A program made the translations under genes and the position numbers. A stretch of DNA of 40,337 nucleotides from positions 1 through 40,337 of the forward strand of contig JAVYRZ010000008.1 in assembly GCA_038729465.1 (NCBI GenBank). Reading direction: 5' to 3'. The notes under the pieces were generated by a model, which searched no databases, had not been told where the DNA came from, and saw nothing but the letters and a program-made list of their open reading frames with translations. Position 1 is the stretch's first letter. Every line of letters starts with the position of its first letter. This DNA is from Thermoplasmata archaeon. Its GTDB lineage: Archaea > Thermoplasmatota > Thermoplasmata > Thermoplasmatales > ARK-15. Positions 16,743 through 24,854 of the stretch are shown here, piece by piece.

Positions 16743-17996
16743 TTACAACATATTTTTTCTCCATGATGCTTCAACAGTTGGAGCATATAATTTTTTCAAA
16801 CTAAAATTTAAAAATAGATCTAGATTATGCGATAGATCTTGAGATACCGCCTGCCATACTTTGATATTATGCCTCAAAAGTATTGAAAAAGTGATCTCGC
16901 CAATATTAATAATTATTACATCAGTATACTCATTTTCAGCTAAATATTCCATAAATTCAGCTCCGGCTAGGTTTTTATTACTTTCAAAAAAGATATTTTT
17001 TACTATTTCCACATTTTTTATTTTTCTGTCCTCTACAATTACTTTTGCAAAAAATGGGGCTTTAGTAAAGTTATCTGAGATAATATATGGAGGCTCATTA
17101 TTTTCTAGAGGTACACTTATCTTAAAGTTATTTCTGATATTTGGCTCTATATGTATCGAGACACTTTCCAATGAAGGAAAGTCTTCATAAAGCTTATTTT
17201 CTATTCTATCTGTAATACTATGAGCATCTTCAATAGTTAATTGCGGGTTGAATTCCAAAACAAGCTCTAAAAAAGTAACCGGCCCTGCCCACCTAACTTT
17301 AATAGACTTTGTATTGTAAATTTCTTTGAAATCGCTCAGGATATTAGTAATCTGTAAATTCAGTTTTTTGTTTTTTGGGATATCTAGAATGCTGTATACG
17401 CTATCTTTAAAAATGTCTATGGCAATCATAAACAGAGCTAAAATAGCTACGATCAAGGCAACATAATAGTAAATTTCACTATGCAAAATTACAGCTAAAT
17501 ATAAACCTATGCCCACGATCGATCCTTCCAGCACATCTGTTATTACATGAAATGCATCAGAGTGTAAAGATGGGGAGTTTATTTTTTTGCCAGCAATAAA
17601 TTTTACATATCCAGATAAAAATAGCGGGATCAAAGAAACAAACTCAAATATTGATGAATATATAGAGAGTTTTGGAACTGCTGAAAACATACTTTTTGCG
17701 AAATCTAAAGTCATGACAAATATCATAACACTGATTAAAATAGCAGTGAGGTCTTCAATCTTATAGAGGCCATATGGATATTTTTTGTTAACAGGTGATC
17801 TTACAAAATATATTACTATGATTACCAATATTGTAATTATTACATCCATTAACATATGTATTGATTCAATATACAAAGCATAGTTCTGGAACAGTATATA
17901 TCCAGCAAATCTAATGAGCATAGCTGCTATTATAAATACTAGGGATAGAATTATATAGTTTTTTATGTTTGCTACATCCAAGTTTTTTCTTTCCAT
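16743..17996 (-). CDS. Cation diffusion facilitator with C-terminal NifX-like domain
   Basis: A 417-residue membrane transporter expected to export divalent metal ions (Fe, Zn, Mn or Co) against protons. Residues 1-200 hold six hydrophobic helices; the metal-site residues H47/D51 (ESIHMLMD) in helix 2 and H150/D154 (DAFHVITD) in helix 5 match the CDF pattern. Residues about 205-285 form the cytoplasmic CDF dimerisation domain, ending with SVSIHIEP. Residues 291 to about 400 (FKISVPLENN onward, with a long VIIINIGEITFSILL core) resemble the Nitro_FeMo-Co (NifX/NifB C-terminal) fold. A TATA element lies about 25 nt before the ATG. Confidence 0.88.
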   Translation of the reverse strand: MERKNLDVANIKNYIILSLVFIIAAMLIRFAGYILFQNYALYIESIHMLMDVIITILVIIVIYFVRSPVNKKYPYGLYKIEDLTAILISVMIFVMTLDFAKSMFSAVPKLSIYSSIFEFVSLIPLFLSGYVKFIAGKKINSPSLHSDAFHVITDVLEGSIVGIGLYLAVILHSEIYYYVALIVAILALFMIAIDIFKDSVYSILDIPKNKKLNLQITNILSDFKEIYNTKSIKVRWAGPVTFLELVLEFNPQLTIEDAHSITDRIENKLYEDFPSLESVSIHIEPNIRNNFKISVPLENNEPPYIISDNFTKAPFFAKVIVEDRKIKNVEIVKNIFFESNKNLAGAEFMEYLAENEYTDVIIINIGEITFSILLRHNIKVWQAVSQDLSHNLDLFLNFSLKKLYAPTVEASWRKNML

Positions 17997-18072
17997 ATCT
18001 TACTAAACTCCATACCATAATATTTTACTGGAAATTTCAACTTATTTTTCACGTTATTATGCTCATATAAGC

Positions 18073-18537
18073 TCAGATTGTATTTAATTTTTCTTTAATT
18101 TCCTTAAATCTTTTATATAGTTCTACATCACTCTTTAATTTTTCCTCATTATCCTTCAAAAAATCTGCAAAGCCATCCATCAAATCTATTGTGTCTCTAA
18201 TATTATCAGCTCTGTCAAAAGCTCTAAATCTTTGTCTAGGTAGCCAAAGCATCTCTTCCAGTATAGATGAGCCCTTCTCGGTCAAAGAATAATATCTTTT
18301 GTTTAGGTCTTCTCTTGATTTAACATATCCCTCTCTTTCCAGGTCTTTTAAAATAGGGTACACACTCCCGGGCGAAGGCCTCCACATACCCATAGACAAC
18401 TCTTCAATTCTCTCCATTATCTCTGCTCCGGTCATCTCTTTCTTAGAAATCAGGTTCAGAATCCAGAATCTTATGCCTACAAATCCTCTGGCTCTATAAT
18501 GTATAGGCTCCGAGGAACCACGCATTCCAAACATATT
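18073..18537 (-). CDS. PadR-family transcriptional regulator
   Basis: A 154-residue DNA-binding repressor. The N-terminal winged helix has the PadR hallmarks: FWILNLISKKEMTGAEIMER, then GMWRPSPGSVYPILKDLER, the wing YYSLTEKGSSILEEM, and a C-terminal amphipathic helix for dimerisation. PadR proteins often control exporters and usually their own gene. The ATG at 18537 is chosen because GAGGTGAT precedes it by 4-5 nt; the frame opens earlier. Two abutting palindromes sit between its TATA box and ribosome-binding site, which strongly suggests autoregulation. The CDF gene follows 76 nt downstream on the same strand and could be a target. Confidence 0.92.
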   Translation of the reverse strand, partial: NMFGMRGSSEPIHYRARGFVGIRFWILNLISKKEMTGAEIMERIEELSMGMWRPSPGSVYPILKDLEREGYVKSREDLNKRYYSLTEKGSSILEEMLWLPRQRFRAFDRADNIRDTIDLMDGFADFLKDNEEKLKSDVELYKRFKEIKEKLNTI

Positions 18538-18557
18538 AATCACCTCTTTATCTATTA

Positions 18558-18581
18558 ACAGATATCTGTATATCGATATAC
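18558..18581. promoter_or_regulatory. Probable PadR operator: two overlapping palindromes
   Basis: ACAGATATCTGT (18558-18569) and GTATATCGATATAC (18568-18581) are both perfect palindromes and share two bases. They lie just downstream of the TATA box of padR and cover the expected transcription start, so a bound dimer would block initiation. Confidence 0.65.
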
Positions 18582-18584
18582 TAT

Positions 18585-18598
18585 TTAAATATTTGCTA
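18585..18598 (-). promoter_or_regulatory. TATA box of padR
   Basis: On the minus strand AAATATTTAAATAG precedes the palindromes; a start site about 25 nt downstream would fall at the far edge of the palindrome pair, leaving a leader that carries GAGGTGAT. Confidence 0.5.
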
Positions 18599-18786
18599 AT
18601 TATTATCAACAAATCTTTTACTCAATATCTTATATATGTGATAAGATTTGCTTTTAGATTATGTTTCAAGCTTATTTTATACATATTGGCACTATAAAAA
18701 TTTCAGCGAGAATTGAAAGCAACTAAAAATCGAATAACAGAACAGAGCTATGATGATCACTTAATATTTGCATTGCCCCGAATAAT

Positions 18787-18795
18787 TTATATATA
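18787..18795 (+). promoter_or_regulatory. TATA box of the rps15-recJ operon
   Basis: TTTATATAT followed by a leader of about 15-20 nt containing GGTGAT (18820-18825), which is placed 7 nt before the rps15 ATG. Confidence 0.5.
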
Positions 18796-18832
18796 GAAAT
18801 CCTTTAATCTTTTCCGATAGGTGATTATATAT

Positions 18833-19288
18833 ATGTCAAGAATGCATTCGAGCAAGAAAGGTAAATCTGGATCAAAATTGCCGTTTAGAGTTGAAAGCCC
18901 TGACTGGGTTGAATTTAAGGGAAAAAAGGCAGAAGATATAGCGATTACTGTTGCAAAACAAGGACACACTATGGCATATACAGGTTTGATTTTAAGGGAT
19001 CTCTATGGTATCCCGAGAGTAAAGCTTATGACAAACAAGAAGATGGGGCAGATATACAAAGAAAATAATCTATTGCCACCAATCCCTGACGACCTTATAG
19101 CATTAATGAGAAAAGCTGTAAATCTCAGCAAGCATTTAAAAAATAACCCGAAAGATATCAGCAATAAAAGAGGCTTGATATTAATTGAAGCTAAGATAAA
19201 AAGATTGAGTGACTATTATAAACTAAAAAATAGGATACCTAAAACTTGGAAATATAGCATTGATACTGCTGAAGTTTTAACTAAGTAA
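18833..19288 (+). CDS. rps15: 30S ribosomal protein S15 (uS15)
   Basis: Component of the small ribosomal subunit. The 151-residue archaeal/eukaryotic-length form starts MSRMHSSKKGKSGS, has the S13/S15 N-terminal domain (SPDWVEFKGKKAEDIAITVA) and the S15 core with GLILIEAKIKRLSDYYKLK. GGTGAT lies 7 nt before the ATG. The stop is two nt before the recJ start, a gene order that is common in archaea, so the two form an operon. Confidence 0.97.
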   Translation: MSRMHSSKKGKSGSKLPFRVESPDWVEFKGKKAEDIAITVAKQGHTMAYTGLILRDLYGIPRVKLMTNKKMGQIYKENNLLPPIPDDLIALMRKAVNLSKHLKNNPKDISNKRGLILIEAKIKRLSDYYKLKNRIPKTWKYSIDTAEVLTK

Positions 19289-19290
19289 AT

Positions 19291-20598
19291 ATGTTAAACA
19301 TACCAGAACCATTAAACAGCAGATATGTTCAGGCAATAAATAAGATAAATAGCTCAACTTTTATACGAGTTCTTGCGCACTACGATGCTGATGGCGTAAC
19401 TTCTGCTGCAATAGTATCTAAAATTCTGATATCAGCGGAAAAGAATTTTCAGGTTACTTTCATAAAAGATCTAAGTGTTAAAAACATAGAACGCAATCTA
19501 AAAAATGAAAATTGTACATTTTTGCTATTAGATTTAGGGGCTTCTCTGATTACTTTACTAGAGAAGTATCAGAACGTAATTGTATTAGATCATCATCCTC
19601 TTGAAAAAGATTCTGAAATAATAATTAACATAAATCCTGTCCTTATAAAGATGGATGGAGGCAAAGATGCATGTGGCGCTACATTATCTTTTATTCTTGC
19701 TCAATACTATGATAAGTCTTTATTCTCTCTTTATCCTATCTATCTAGCGGGAATGATAGCGGATAAACAGGATCTGGACGAATATTCTGGATTAAATAAG
19801 ATATTAATTGATGAGATAGAAAAAATAAATCCATCAAAATTTGAGTTTAGGTTTGAGGGGATCACAATAAAAGATATGTTAATGAATGCTACTGAGCCTT
19901 ATCTTGCAGACATTAGCGGAAATAAAGATAATATAGAAAAATTATTGAAGAGTTTAGGTATCGGAGAAGAAGATACCTTCGAAAGTCTATCAGAGGACAA
20001 AAAGATAAATTTTGGGTCTATTATTACTTTAAAATTGATTGAACAGGGTGCAAATACTGACACAATTAAAAATATTTTTGCAAAAAAATTCGATGTCTGG
20101 AACTCTAATGATCGTACAATTTCTAGCATCGTAAACGCATGTGCCAGGTCTGAAAAACAAGCACTTGCTGTGAGCTATTTATTGGGTGATCTGAATAATG
20201 TAGATGAAGTAAACAAGATATGGAATGAGTATAGAAACAGATTGATTAATGAATTGAGAAGAATAGAAAAAGATTGCAAAAAACTGAATTTTATCCAGTA
20301 TTTTTATAGTTATGAAGAATCTATGTGCGGAGAATTGTCTGGAATAGCTATGCTATATTTTCTAGATCAGAATCTGGCGACCATATGCATGCATTCAGAA
20401 GACTCTGAAATACATGTTTCTGCCAGAGCTACAAAGCTATTGATAGACCGTGGAATAGATCTAGGGTTAAGCATGAGCAATGCTGCAAAAGAAGTGGGTG
20501 GCTTTGGTGGAGGACATAAAATTGCGGCAGGGGCAACGATCCCTAAAGGCAAAGAAAATGAATTCTTAAAGCTCTTGGATGAGAATTTGAAAATATAA
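19291..20598 (+). CDS. recJ: DHH-family nuclease, archaeal RecJ/GAN homologue
   Basis: Predicted single-strand-specific exonuclease; the archaeal homologue GAN associates with the GINS complex at replication forks. The 435-residue protein has motif I HYDADGVTSAAI near residue 31, the DHH motif in VLDHHPLEKD near residue 108, and a C-terminal DHHA1 domain ending with GGFGGGHKIAAGA. It starts 2 nt after the rps15 stop and should be translated from the same mRNA. The length matches archaeal RecJ-like proteins rather than bacterial RecJ, since the OB-fold tail is missing. Confidence 0.93.
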   Translation: MLNIPEPLNSRYVQAINKINSSTFIRVLAHYDADGVTSAAIVSKILISAEKNFQVTFIKDLSVKNIERNLKNENCTFLLLDLGASLITLLEKYQNVIVLDHHPLEKDSEIIININPVLIKMDGGKDACGATLSFILAQYYDKSLFSLYPIYLAGMIADKQDLDEYSGLNKILIDEIEKINPSKFEFRFEGITIKDMLMNATEPYLADISGNKDNIEKLLKSLGIGEEDTFESLSEDKKINFGSIITLKLIEQGANTDTIKNIFAKKFDVWNSNDRTISSIVNACARSEKQALAVSYLLGDLNNVDEVNKIWNEYRNRLINELRRIEKDCKKLNFIQYFYSYEESMCGELSGIAMLYFLDQNLATICMHSEDSEIHVSARATKLLIDRGIDLGLSMSNAAKEVGGFGGGHKIAAGATIPKGKENEFLKLLDENLKI

Positions 20599-20700
20599 AA
20601 GTATGAAAAAAATCGTCTAAATCTTAGGTTTCGAGATAGAATAATTTATTACCTTTGAAATAATGTCTCATCAAGCTAATTGGAAGAGAGATAGGTAAAT

Positions 20701-21453
20701 ATGAATAACGAGCATATTACAATTCCGAAAACACATCCTAGATATATTTCGTTATTAAAACGAGAAAAGATTATAGATGGTTTTAATGATGGGCTTGTTG
20801 CGACAGCTGGACTAATAGCACATGGACGTGGGGAAGCATTTGATTATCTAATTGGTGAAAAAACTCAAGATTTTGCAATTGCAGCTGAAAAAGCAGCGAT
20901 TGCAGCTTTAAAACTCGCATCAAACCCAGTAATATCAGTTAACGGTAACGTTGCTGCGCTAGTACCTGATGAAATTATCAAACTGTCAAAAATCTTAAAT
21001 GCCAGGTTAGAACTTAATCTATTCTATAGAACAGACGATCGTGTTAGAAATATTAATGAACTTTTTTTGAAAAAAGGTGTGAACTTGCTGGGCATAGAGC
21101 CGGACGCAAAAATACCGGGATTAGATCATAAAAGAGCTCTGTGTTCAAAAGTAGGCATATTCTCTGCAGACGTGGTGCTTATTCCGTTAGAAGATGGTGA
21201 TCGCGCTTTAGCACTTAAAAACATGAACAAAAAAGTTATTGCAATTGACCTGAATCCGCTTTCTAGAACAGCGCAGGTATCAGACATTACAATAGTAAAC
21301 GAGCTTACAAGGACTGTTACTGAACTTATAGAACTAGCAGAAAATATTAAAGATCCTAAAAATATAATAAAAAGTTACAATAATAAAAAAACATTAAGCG
21401 ATAGTTTAAATTTTATTAAAGAGCGATTAGAATATTTAGCTACTTTGTCTTAG
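20701..21453 (+). CDS. 4-phosphopantoate--beta-alanine ligase (phosphopantothenate synthetase)
   Basis: Archaeal coenzyme A pathway enzyme that joins 4-phosphopantoate to beta-alanine with ATP, replacing bacterial pantothenate synthetase. The 250-residue length and the segments TIPKTHPRYISLLKREKI, LIAHGRGEAFDYLIGEKT, SVNGNVAALVP and DLNPLSRTAQVSDI are diagnostic of the COG1701 family. The gene is preceded by about 100 bp containing an AT-rich promoter-like stretch. Its last 14 bp overlap the 3' end of the convergent coiled-coil gene. Pantoate kinase, its usual partner, is not in the window. Confidence 0.93.
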   Translation: MNNEHITIPKTHPRYISLLKREKIIDGFNDGLVATAGLIAHGRGEAFDYLIGEKTQDFAIAAEKAAIAALKLASNPVISVNGNVAALVPDEIIKLSKILNARLELNLFYRTDDRVRNINELFLKKGVNLLGIEPDAKIPGLDHKRALCSKVGIFSADVVLIPLEDGDRALALKNMNKKVIAIDLNPLSRTAQVSDITIVNELTRTVTELIELAENIKDPKNIIKSYNNKKTLSDSLNFIKERLEYLATLS

Positions 21454-22168
21454 GCTCTTCCAAAGCTTCTGGCTTCAGTAAATATCCACAGGCATAGCAC
21501 ATGATAGCATCCTTCGATATCATAGTTCCGCAATTTGGACAAGGAACTAGATCTTCTTCTTCTACTTTAGGTGCAGGTATTGCCACATTTACATTTTCGT
21601 ATTTAGGTGCAGGGGCAACAGGTTCCGAGCTGACTTCAATTTTAGGTGCCAGCTTTTGAACTGTTTTTAACAGATCCTCCTTGTATGAGCTTAGGTCTTC
21701 ATATAATTTTACAATCTTCTTTTCATTTTCTATATAAGTTGCTCTCTTTTCTATATAGCTGTTAATTAGCTCTTTAAGTTCATTTCCCATTGCGCTATTA
21801 GATTTTTCAAGATCTGTCACTGCATTTTTTATCTTGGACATATTAATTTCATAAGAGTTTAGCTTTTTGGTTAAATCATCGATAACAGCATCTTTTTGGT
21901 TTAATGCGTCAATCTTGCTTTTTAAATCTTTTTCTTTATTTTGGATAGCTTCTGAGTATTTTTCTAGCTCTGTTAATTTTGAGTGAATTGTCTCTTCTTT
22001 CTTTTTCAACTGTTCATCTGTGCTCTTTGCTTTATCTTCCCACTCTGATATACGTTTTGCACGATCATTTAGCTCTTTCTCACGTTGTTTGATGGCCTCA
22101 GATTGTGCTTTAATTTTTTTCAGGTAAGATTGAACCTGATCAAGAATATTTAATTCGGAGTTCTCCAT
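21440..22168 (-). CDS. Coiled-coil protein with C-terminal zinc ribbon
   Basis: A 242-residue protein of unknown role. Residues about 5-165 are an almost uninterrupted Lys/Glu/Ser-rich heptad-type coiled coil. Then comes a Pro/Ala/Val-rich linker (VSSEPVAPAPKYENVNVAIP) and a zinc ribbon, CPNC-x11-CYACG, close to the C-terminus. The ribosome-binding site AAGGAGGT is the best in the window and suggests strong translation. Related archaeal proteins pair coiled coils with a zinc ribbon, possibly as scaffolds or in chromosome or cell-division functions, but I cannot assign one. The 3' end overlaps phosphopantothenate synthetase by 14 bp. Confidence 0.75.
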   Translation of the reverse strand: MENSELNILDQVQSYLKKIKAQSEAIKQREKELNDRAKRISEWEDKAKSTDEQLKKKEETIHSKLTELEKYSEAIQNKEKDLKSKIDALNQKDAVIDDLTKKLNSYEINMSKIKNAVTDLEKSNSAMGNELKELINSYIEKRATYIENEKKIVKLYEDLSSYKEDLLKTVQKLAPKIEVSSEPVAPAPKYENVNVAIPAPKVEEEDLVPCPNCGTMISKDAIMCYACGYLLKPEALEEPKTK

Positions 22169-22234
22169 ATTTTTACCTCCTTATTTCTCAAGTAATAGAT
22201 ATATTATAGTATAAATGTTTCTATTATTTTTAAT

Positions 22235-22747
22235 TTATAGTCCCATCCATGGAGAGCTCTTATATGCCTTAGCAACAACGTATGTAAATGATGATTCTAT
22301 ACCATCTGCTTTTAGTGTTGTATCTTTAAATTCCTGTAGCTCTGCCATTGATATGAACAGGCCCTCTCCTACAAGCTCATATTGTTCAATAAGCCTATAC
22401 AGAGTTATAATTCTAGGATTTTTCAATATTATGTCTGCTACTTCATTTATTCTTTCTGGCTTTACTTTAATGTGTAAAAATACTTTTATGCTATTTTCAA
22501 TAGCAGGCACATTGACTAATGCTGAAAACCCCAATATTATCTTTCTATCTTGCATATCTCTTATTCTTCTTCTTACTGTAGCTTCACTGATCCCCAAAGC
22601 TTCTGCGATCTCAGAATTTGTAGTTCTTGCATCGTGTCTTAAATAGCACAAGATCTGTAAATCAGTACGATCTATAGGTAATAAAGAAGGATCTATACTA
22701 GCCCATCGCTCAGAAATATCACATCTCAACTTGTTGTAATCTACCAT
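22235..22747 (-). CDS. Lrp/AsnC-family transcriptional regulator
   Basis: A 170-residue regulator. A 22-25-residue N-terminal extension precedes the HTH (DRTDLQILCYLRHDARTTN, then IAEALGISEATVRRRIRDMQ), followed by a RAM/ASNC ligand-binding domain (VFLHIKVKPERINEVADIIL and beyond). Such proteins sense amino acids or related small molecules; ligand and targets are unknown here. The frame opens with a GTG at 22756; I choose the ATG at 22747 because GAGTGAT stands 4 nt before it. The upstream 110 bp to the Taw1 gene are extremely AT-rich. Confidence 0.92.
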   Translation of the reverse strand: MVDYNKLRCDISERWASIDPSLLPIDRTDLQILCYLRHDARTTNSEIAEALGISEATVRRRIRDMQDRKIILGFSALVNVPAIENSIKVFLHIKVKPERINEVADIILKNPRIITLYRLIEQYELVGEGLFISMAELQEFKDTTLKADGIESSFTYVVAKAYKSSPWMGL

Positions 22748-22867
22748 TTTTATCACTCTCTAATTCTCTTCAACAATTAGACTATAATTATATTTAATAT
22801 TTAAATTTTTTTTAATTATCGTTTAATAAAGTATAAAAACTGACAATTTTTGTTAAAAAATATAAAT

Positions 22868-23794
22868 TTAAAATAGCTTATAATTATTTTTATGTTTAGA
22901 GAGTAAAGTCACTCTGCTATCTTCTCTCTGGTCCTTAATTTCAAAACCGGTCTTAAGGCTTAATTGCTCAGAAAAATCTTTTATTTTTTGAAAAGATGGC
23001 ATATTTGACATATTTAATCTTTCCCTCGAATATCCTACATAAACATATGCTTTGGGTTCTATAAAATCTGGATCGGCTTTTAAATCCAGTTTTGCATAGT
23101 CATCAATATAGTTTATGTTCCAGCCATCGACAAGAGTATGCCTTATAACTTTTCTTGTATCTAAAGAGGGTAACAGTTCCAACGTTCTATTTAGCCGGTT
23201 CCAGCCATCTTTTATCATCGGCGCCAAGAGCCTTTCATAAATTTTATCGTTTGGTGCAGCTACTGTTATATAAAGCTGAGTTGGCAGGGGATTTAAGTTT
23301 TCTAATACATTAGGCATTGTGCCGTTGGTTACCAGAAATGTAGTGATCCCTCTACTATGATACTCTTTAATAAGATCTCCAAGATATGGATATAAAGTTG
23401 GCTCTCCGGTCAAAGATATTGCTACATGTTTTGGATCATTCGCTTCTTTCCATTTATCTTTATCGGTTTCTGGGTTACCTTTAAATCCACTTATCAGCCT
23501 TCTCTGAGCCTTAATGCTCTCTTCAACCACAAATTTAGGTTCGTCAGCATCCTTTAGATCAATCTCAGAAAAACCCTGAAATCTCCAGCAAAACAGGCAA
23601 TTTTGAGTGCACTGATCCATTGCCGGGCTCATCTGAATACACCTATGCGATTGAATGCCATAAAAGCTCTGTTTGTAACAAGACCTTCCACCCACAATGC
23701 TTTCTTTAAGCCAATGACATAATTTAACTCCCGAGTTCTCGCCTATTAATCCATATCCTTGCTTTTTAAGGATCTGTTTTAAAGCATCATTCAT
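22868..23794 (-). CDS. taw1: 4-demethylwyosine synthase, Taw1/TYW1
   Basis: Radical-SAM enzyme that condenses N1-methylguanosine-37 of tRNA-Phe with pyruvate to give the tricyclic imG-14, the first committed step to wyosine derivatives. The radical-SAM cysteines are C62, C66 and C69 (QCTQNCLFCWRFQGF); C26, C39 and C52 match the positions of the second Fe-S cluster in archaeal homologues. SLTGEPTLYP is also present. The 308-residue archaeal form lacks the flavodoxin domain of eukaryotic TYW1. A TATA element (23818-23826) is centred 28 nt before the ATG, so the gene is probably leaderless. Confidence 0.96.
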   Translation of the reverse strand: MNDALKQILKKQGYGLIGENSGVKLCHWLKESIVGGRSCYKQSFYGIQSHRCIQMSPAMDQCTQNCLFCWRFQGFSEIDLKDADEPKFVVEESIKAQRRLISGFKGNPETDKDKWKEANDPKHVAISLTGEPTLYPYLGDLIKEYHSRGITTFLVTNGTMPNVLENLNPLPTQLYITVAAPNDKIYERLLAPMIKDGWNRLNRTLELLPSLDTRKVIRHTLVDGWNINYIDDYAKLDLKADPDFIEPKAYVYVGYSRERLNMSNMPSFQKIKDFSEQLSLKTGFEIKDQREDSRVTLLSKHKNNYKLF

Positions 23795-24013
23795 TAAAGA
23801 ACAGCTAAGTTAGTACCATATTTAATTTTTTTCGTTGATGTGTTTTCTAAAATTAACGTCTTTAAGAAAATATTCAGCAAGGCCATTAAAAAATATTTAG
23901 ATTGATAGTAGGCATTAAAATTTTTTTTGTGTTGAATATATAACAATTTATATCTAAAAAATATAATTTATAGATATATAAAACAAATAAGTAAATAATA
24001 TATATTAATATTT

Positions 24014-24024
24014 ACGATATTCGT
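24014..24024. promoter_or_regulatory. Short palindrome upstream of the acetate transporter promoter
   Basis: ACGA-TAT-TCGT is a perfect inverted repeat, flanked by TTT and AAA, some 20 bp upstream of the TATA box at 24041. It is placed where an activator would bind, but the motif is short. Confidence 0.25.
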
Positions 24025-24040
24025 CATAAATTTTAGAAAT

Positions 24041-24050
24041 ATTTAAATAC
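24041..24050 (+). promoter_or_regulatory. TATA box of the YaaH-type transporter gene
   Basis: ATTTAAATAC, preceded by a purine-rich BRE-like GAAAT. Transcription should begin near 24070, leaving a short leader with GGTGA before the ATG at 24084. Confidence 0.5.
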
Positions 24051-24083
24051 TGGCATTTTAATATCTTATATTGGTGAAAACCG

Positions 24084-24719
24084 ATGGTAGATGAAATAAA
24101 GAAAAAAGGAGATCCAACAGCTCTTGGAATTTTTGCCTATGGATTTAGCTTATTTTTGTTATCTATCTACGCGATGGGGTTTTATCCATGGTCTGAGAGT
24201 ATAGTAATGATTGCCCCTGCAATGATGTTTGGAGGTACATTCCTTCTTATAGCTTCAGTCTGGGAATATAACAATGGAAACACTTTTGGAGCTACGGCTT
24301 TTGGAACTTATTCTGCCTTTTTCCTAACCTTTGGATTAGCACATATAGGAATAGAACTAAAATGGTTTTCTTCTCTTACTGTGGGTCACTTGATAGGCAT
24401 TTTGGCAATAGCTTTTGTAATAATGACTTTGATTTTCTGGATCGGAAGCTTTAGGATGAACCTGGCACTGAACCTGACGCTGTTGTTCCTGTTGTTTACT
24501 TTTATACTCTATGCCATACCGCTTTCCACTCTCACCGCATCTATGTCAACTGCTATGGGAACTTTTCCGGGTGCTCTAAAAGCAGCAGGCTATGTGGGAT
24601 TTATTGACGCTCTGTTTACGATGTGGGTTGGTGCTGCAACAGTCATTAATGATAGATGGGAAATTACTGGAGCTAAAGGACCAATACCAGTATTTCCATT
24701 GGTAAAAGCTAAAAAATAA
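24084..24719 (+). CDS. Acetate/succinate transporter, GPR1/FUN34/YaaH (AceTr) family
   Basis: Six-helix membrane protein of 211 residues that should carry acetate, succinate or other short monocarboxylates. The N-terminal DPTALGIFAYG corresponds to the family N-P-A-P-L-G motif, with Asp in place of Asn; the helix-1 to helix-3 segments with FGGTFLLIASVWEYNNGNTF match the conserved filter region. GGTGA lies about 7 nt before the ATG and a hairpin/T-run terminator follows the stop, so it is a stand-alone unit. The beta-oxidation and malic enzyme genes in the window fit growth on organic acids. Confidence 0.9.
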   Translation: MVDEIKKKGDPTALGIFAYGFSLFLLSIYAMGFYPWSESIVMIAPAMMFGGTFLLIASVWEYNNGNTFGATAFGTYSAFFLTFGLAHIGIELKWFSSLTVGHLIGILAIAFVIMTLIFWIGSFRMNLALNLTLLFLLFTFILYAIPLSTLTASMSTAMGTFPGALKAAGYVGFIDALFTMWVGAATVINDRWEITGAKGPIPVFPLVKAKK

Positions 24720-24721
24720 AT

Positions 24722-24757
24722 ACTTCAAACTAAAAATTTGAAGTTTTTTTCTTTTTT
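24722..24757 (+). terminator. Hairpin plus T-run terminator of the YaaH-type gene
   Basis: ACTTCAAA and TTTGAAGT form a perfect 8-bp stem with a 7-nt loop (24722-24744). The T tract TTTTTTTCTTTTTT follows directly. It lies 3 nt past the stop codon and looks like a textbook intrinsic terminator. Confidence 0.75.
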
Positions 24758-24821
24758 ATACTCTATAGAAAATATCCTAATTTTTTTCTTTTTGAAAAGT
24801 CATAAAACCGGACCTAACAAT

Positions 24822-24830
24822 AAATATATA
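24822..24830 (+). promoter_or_regulatory. TATA box of the hem operon
   Basis: AAATATATA is centred 29 nt before the ATG at 24855. This favours that leaderless start over the longer in-frame ATG at 24738, which would fall inside the terminator of the previous gene. Confidence 0.55.
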
Positions 24831-24854
24831 TTGTTAATATTTATATCAGAATAC

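Noticed and set aside
18748-18756. ATGATGA upstream of rps15 as box C of a C/D guide RNA
   Set aside because: No CTGA box D follows at a suitable distance, and no C'/D' motifs are seen.
24738-24854. N-terminal extension of HemL from an upstream ATG
   Set aside because: It would begin inside the terminator of the previous gene and adds a Phe-rich stretch absent from the family; the TATA box fits ATG 24855.
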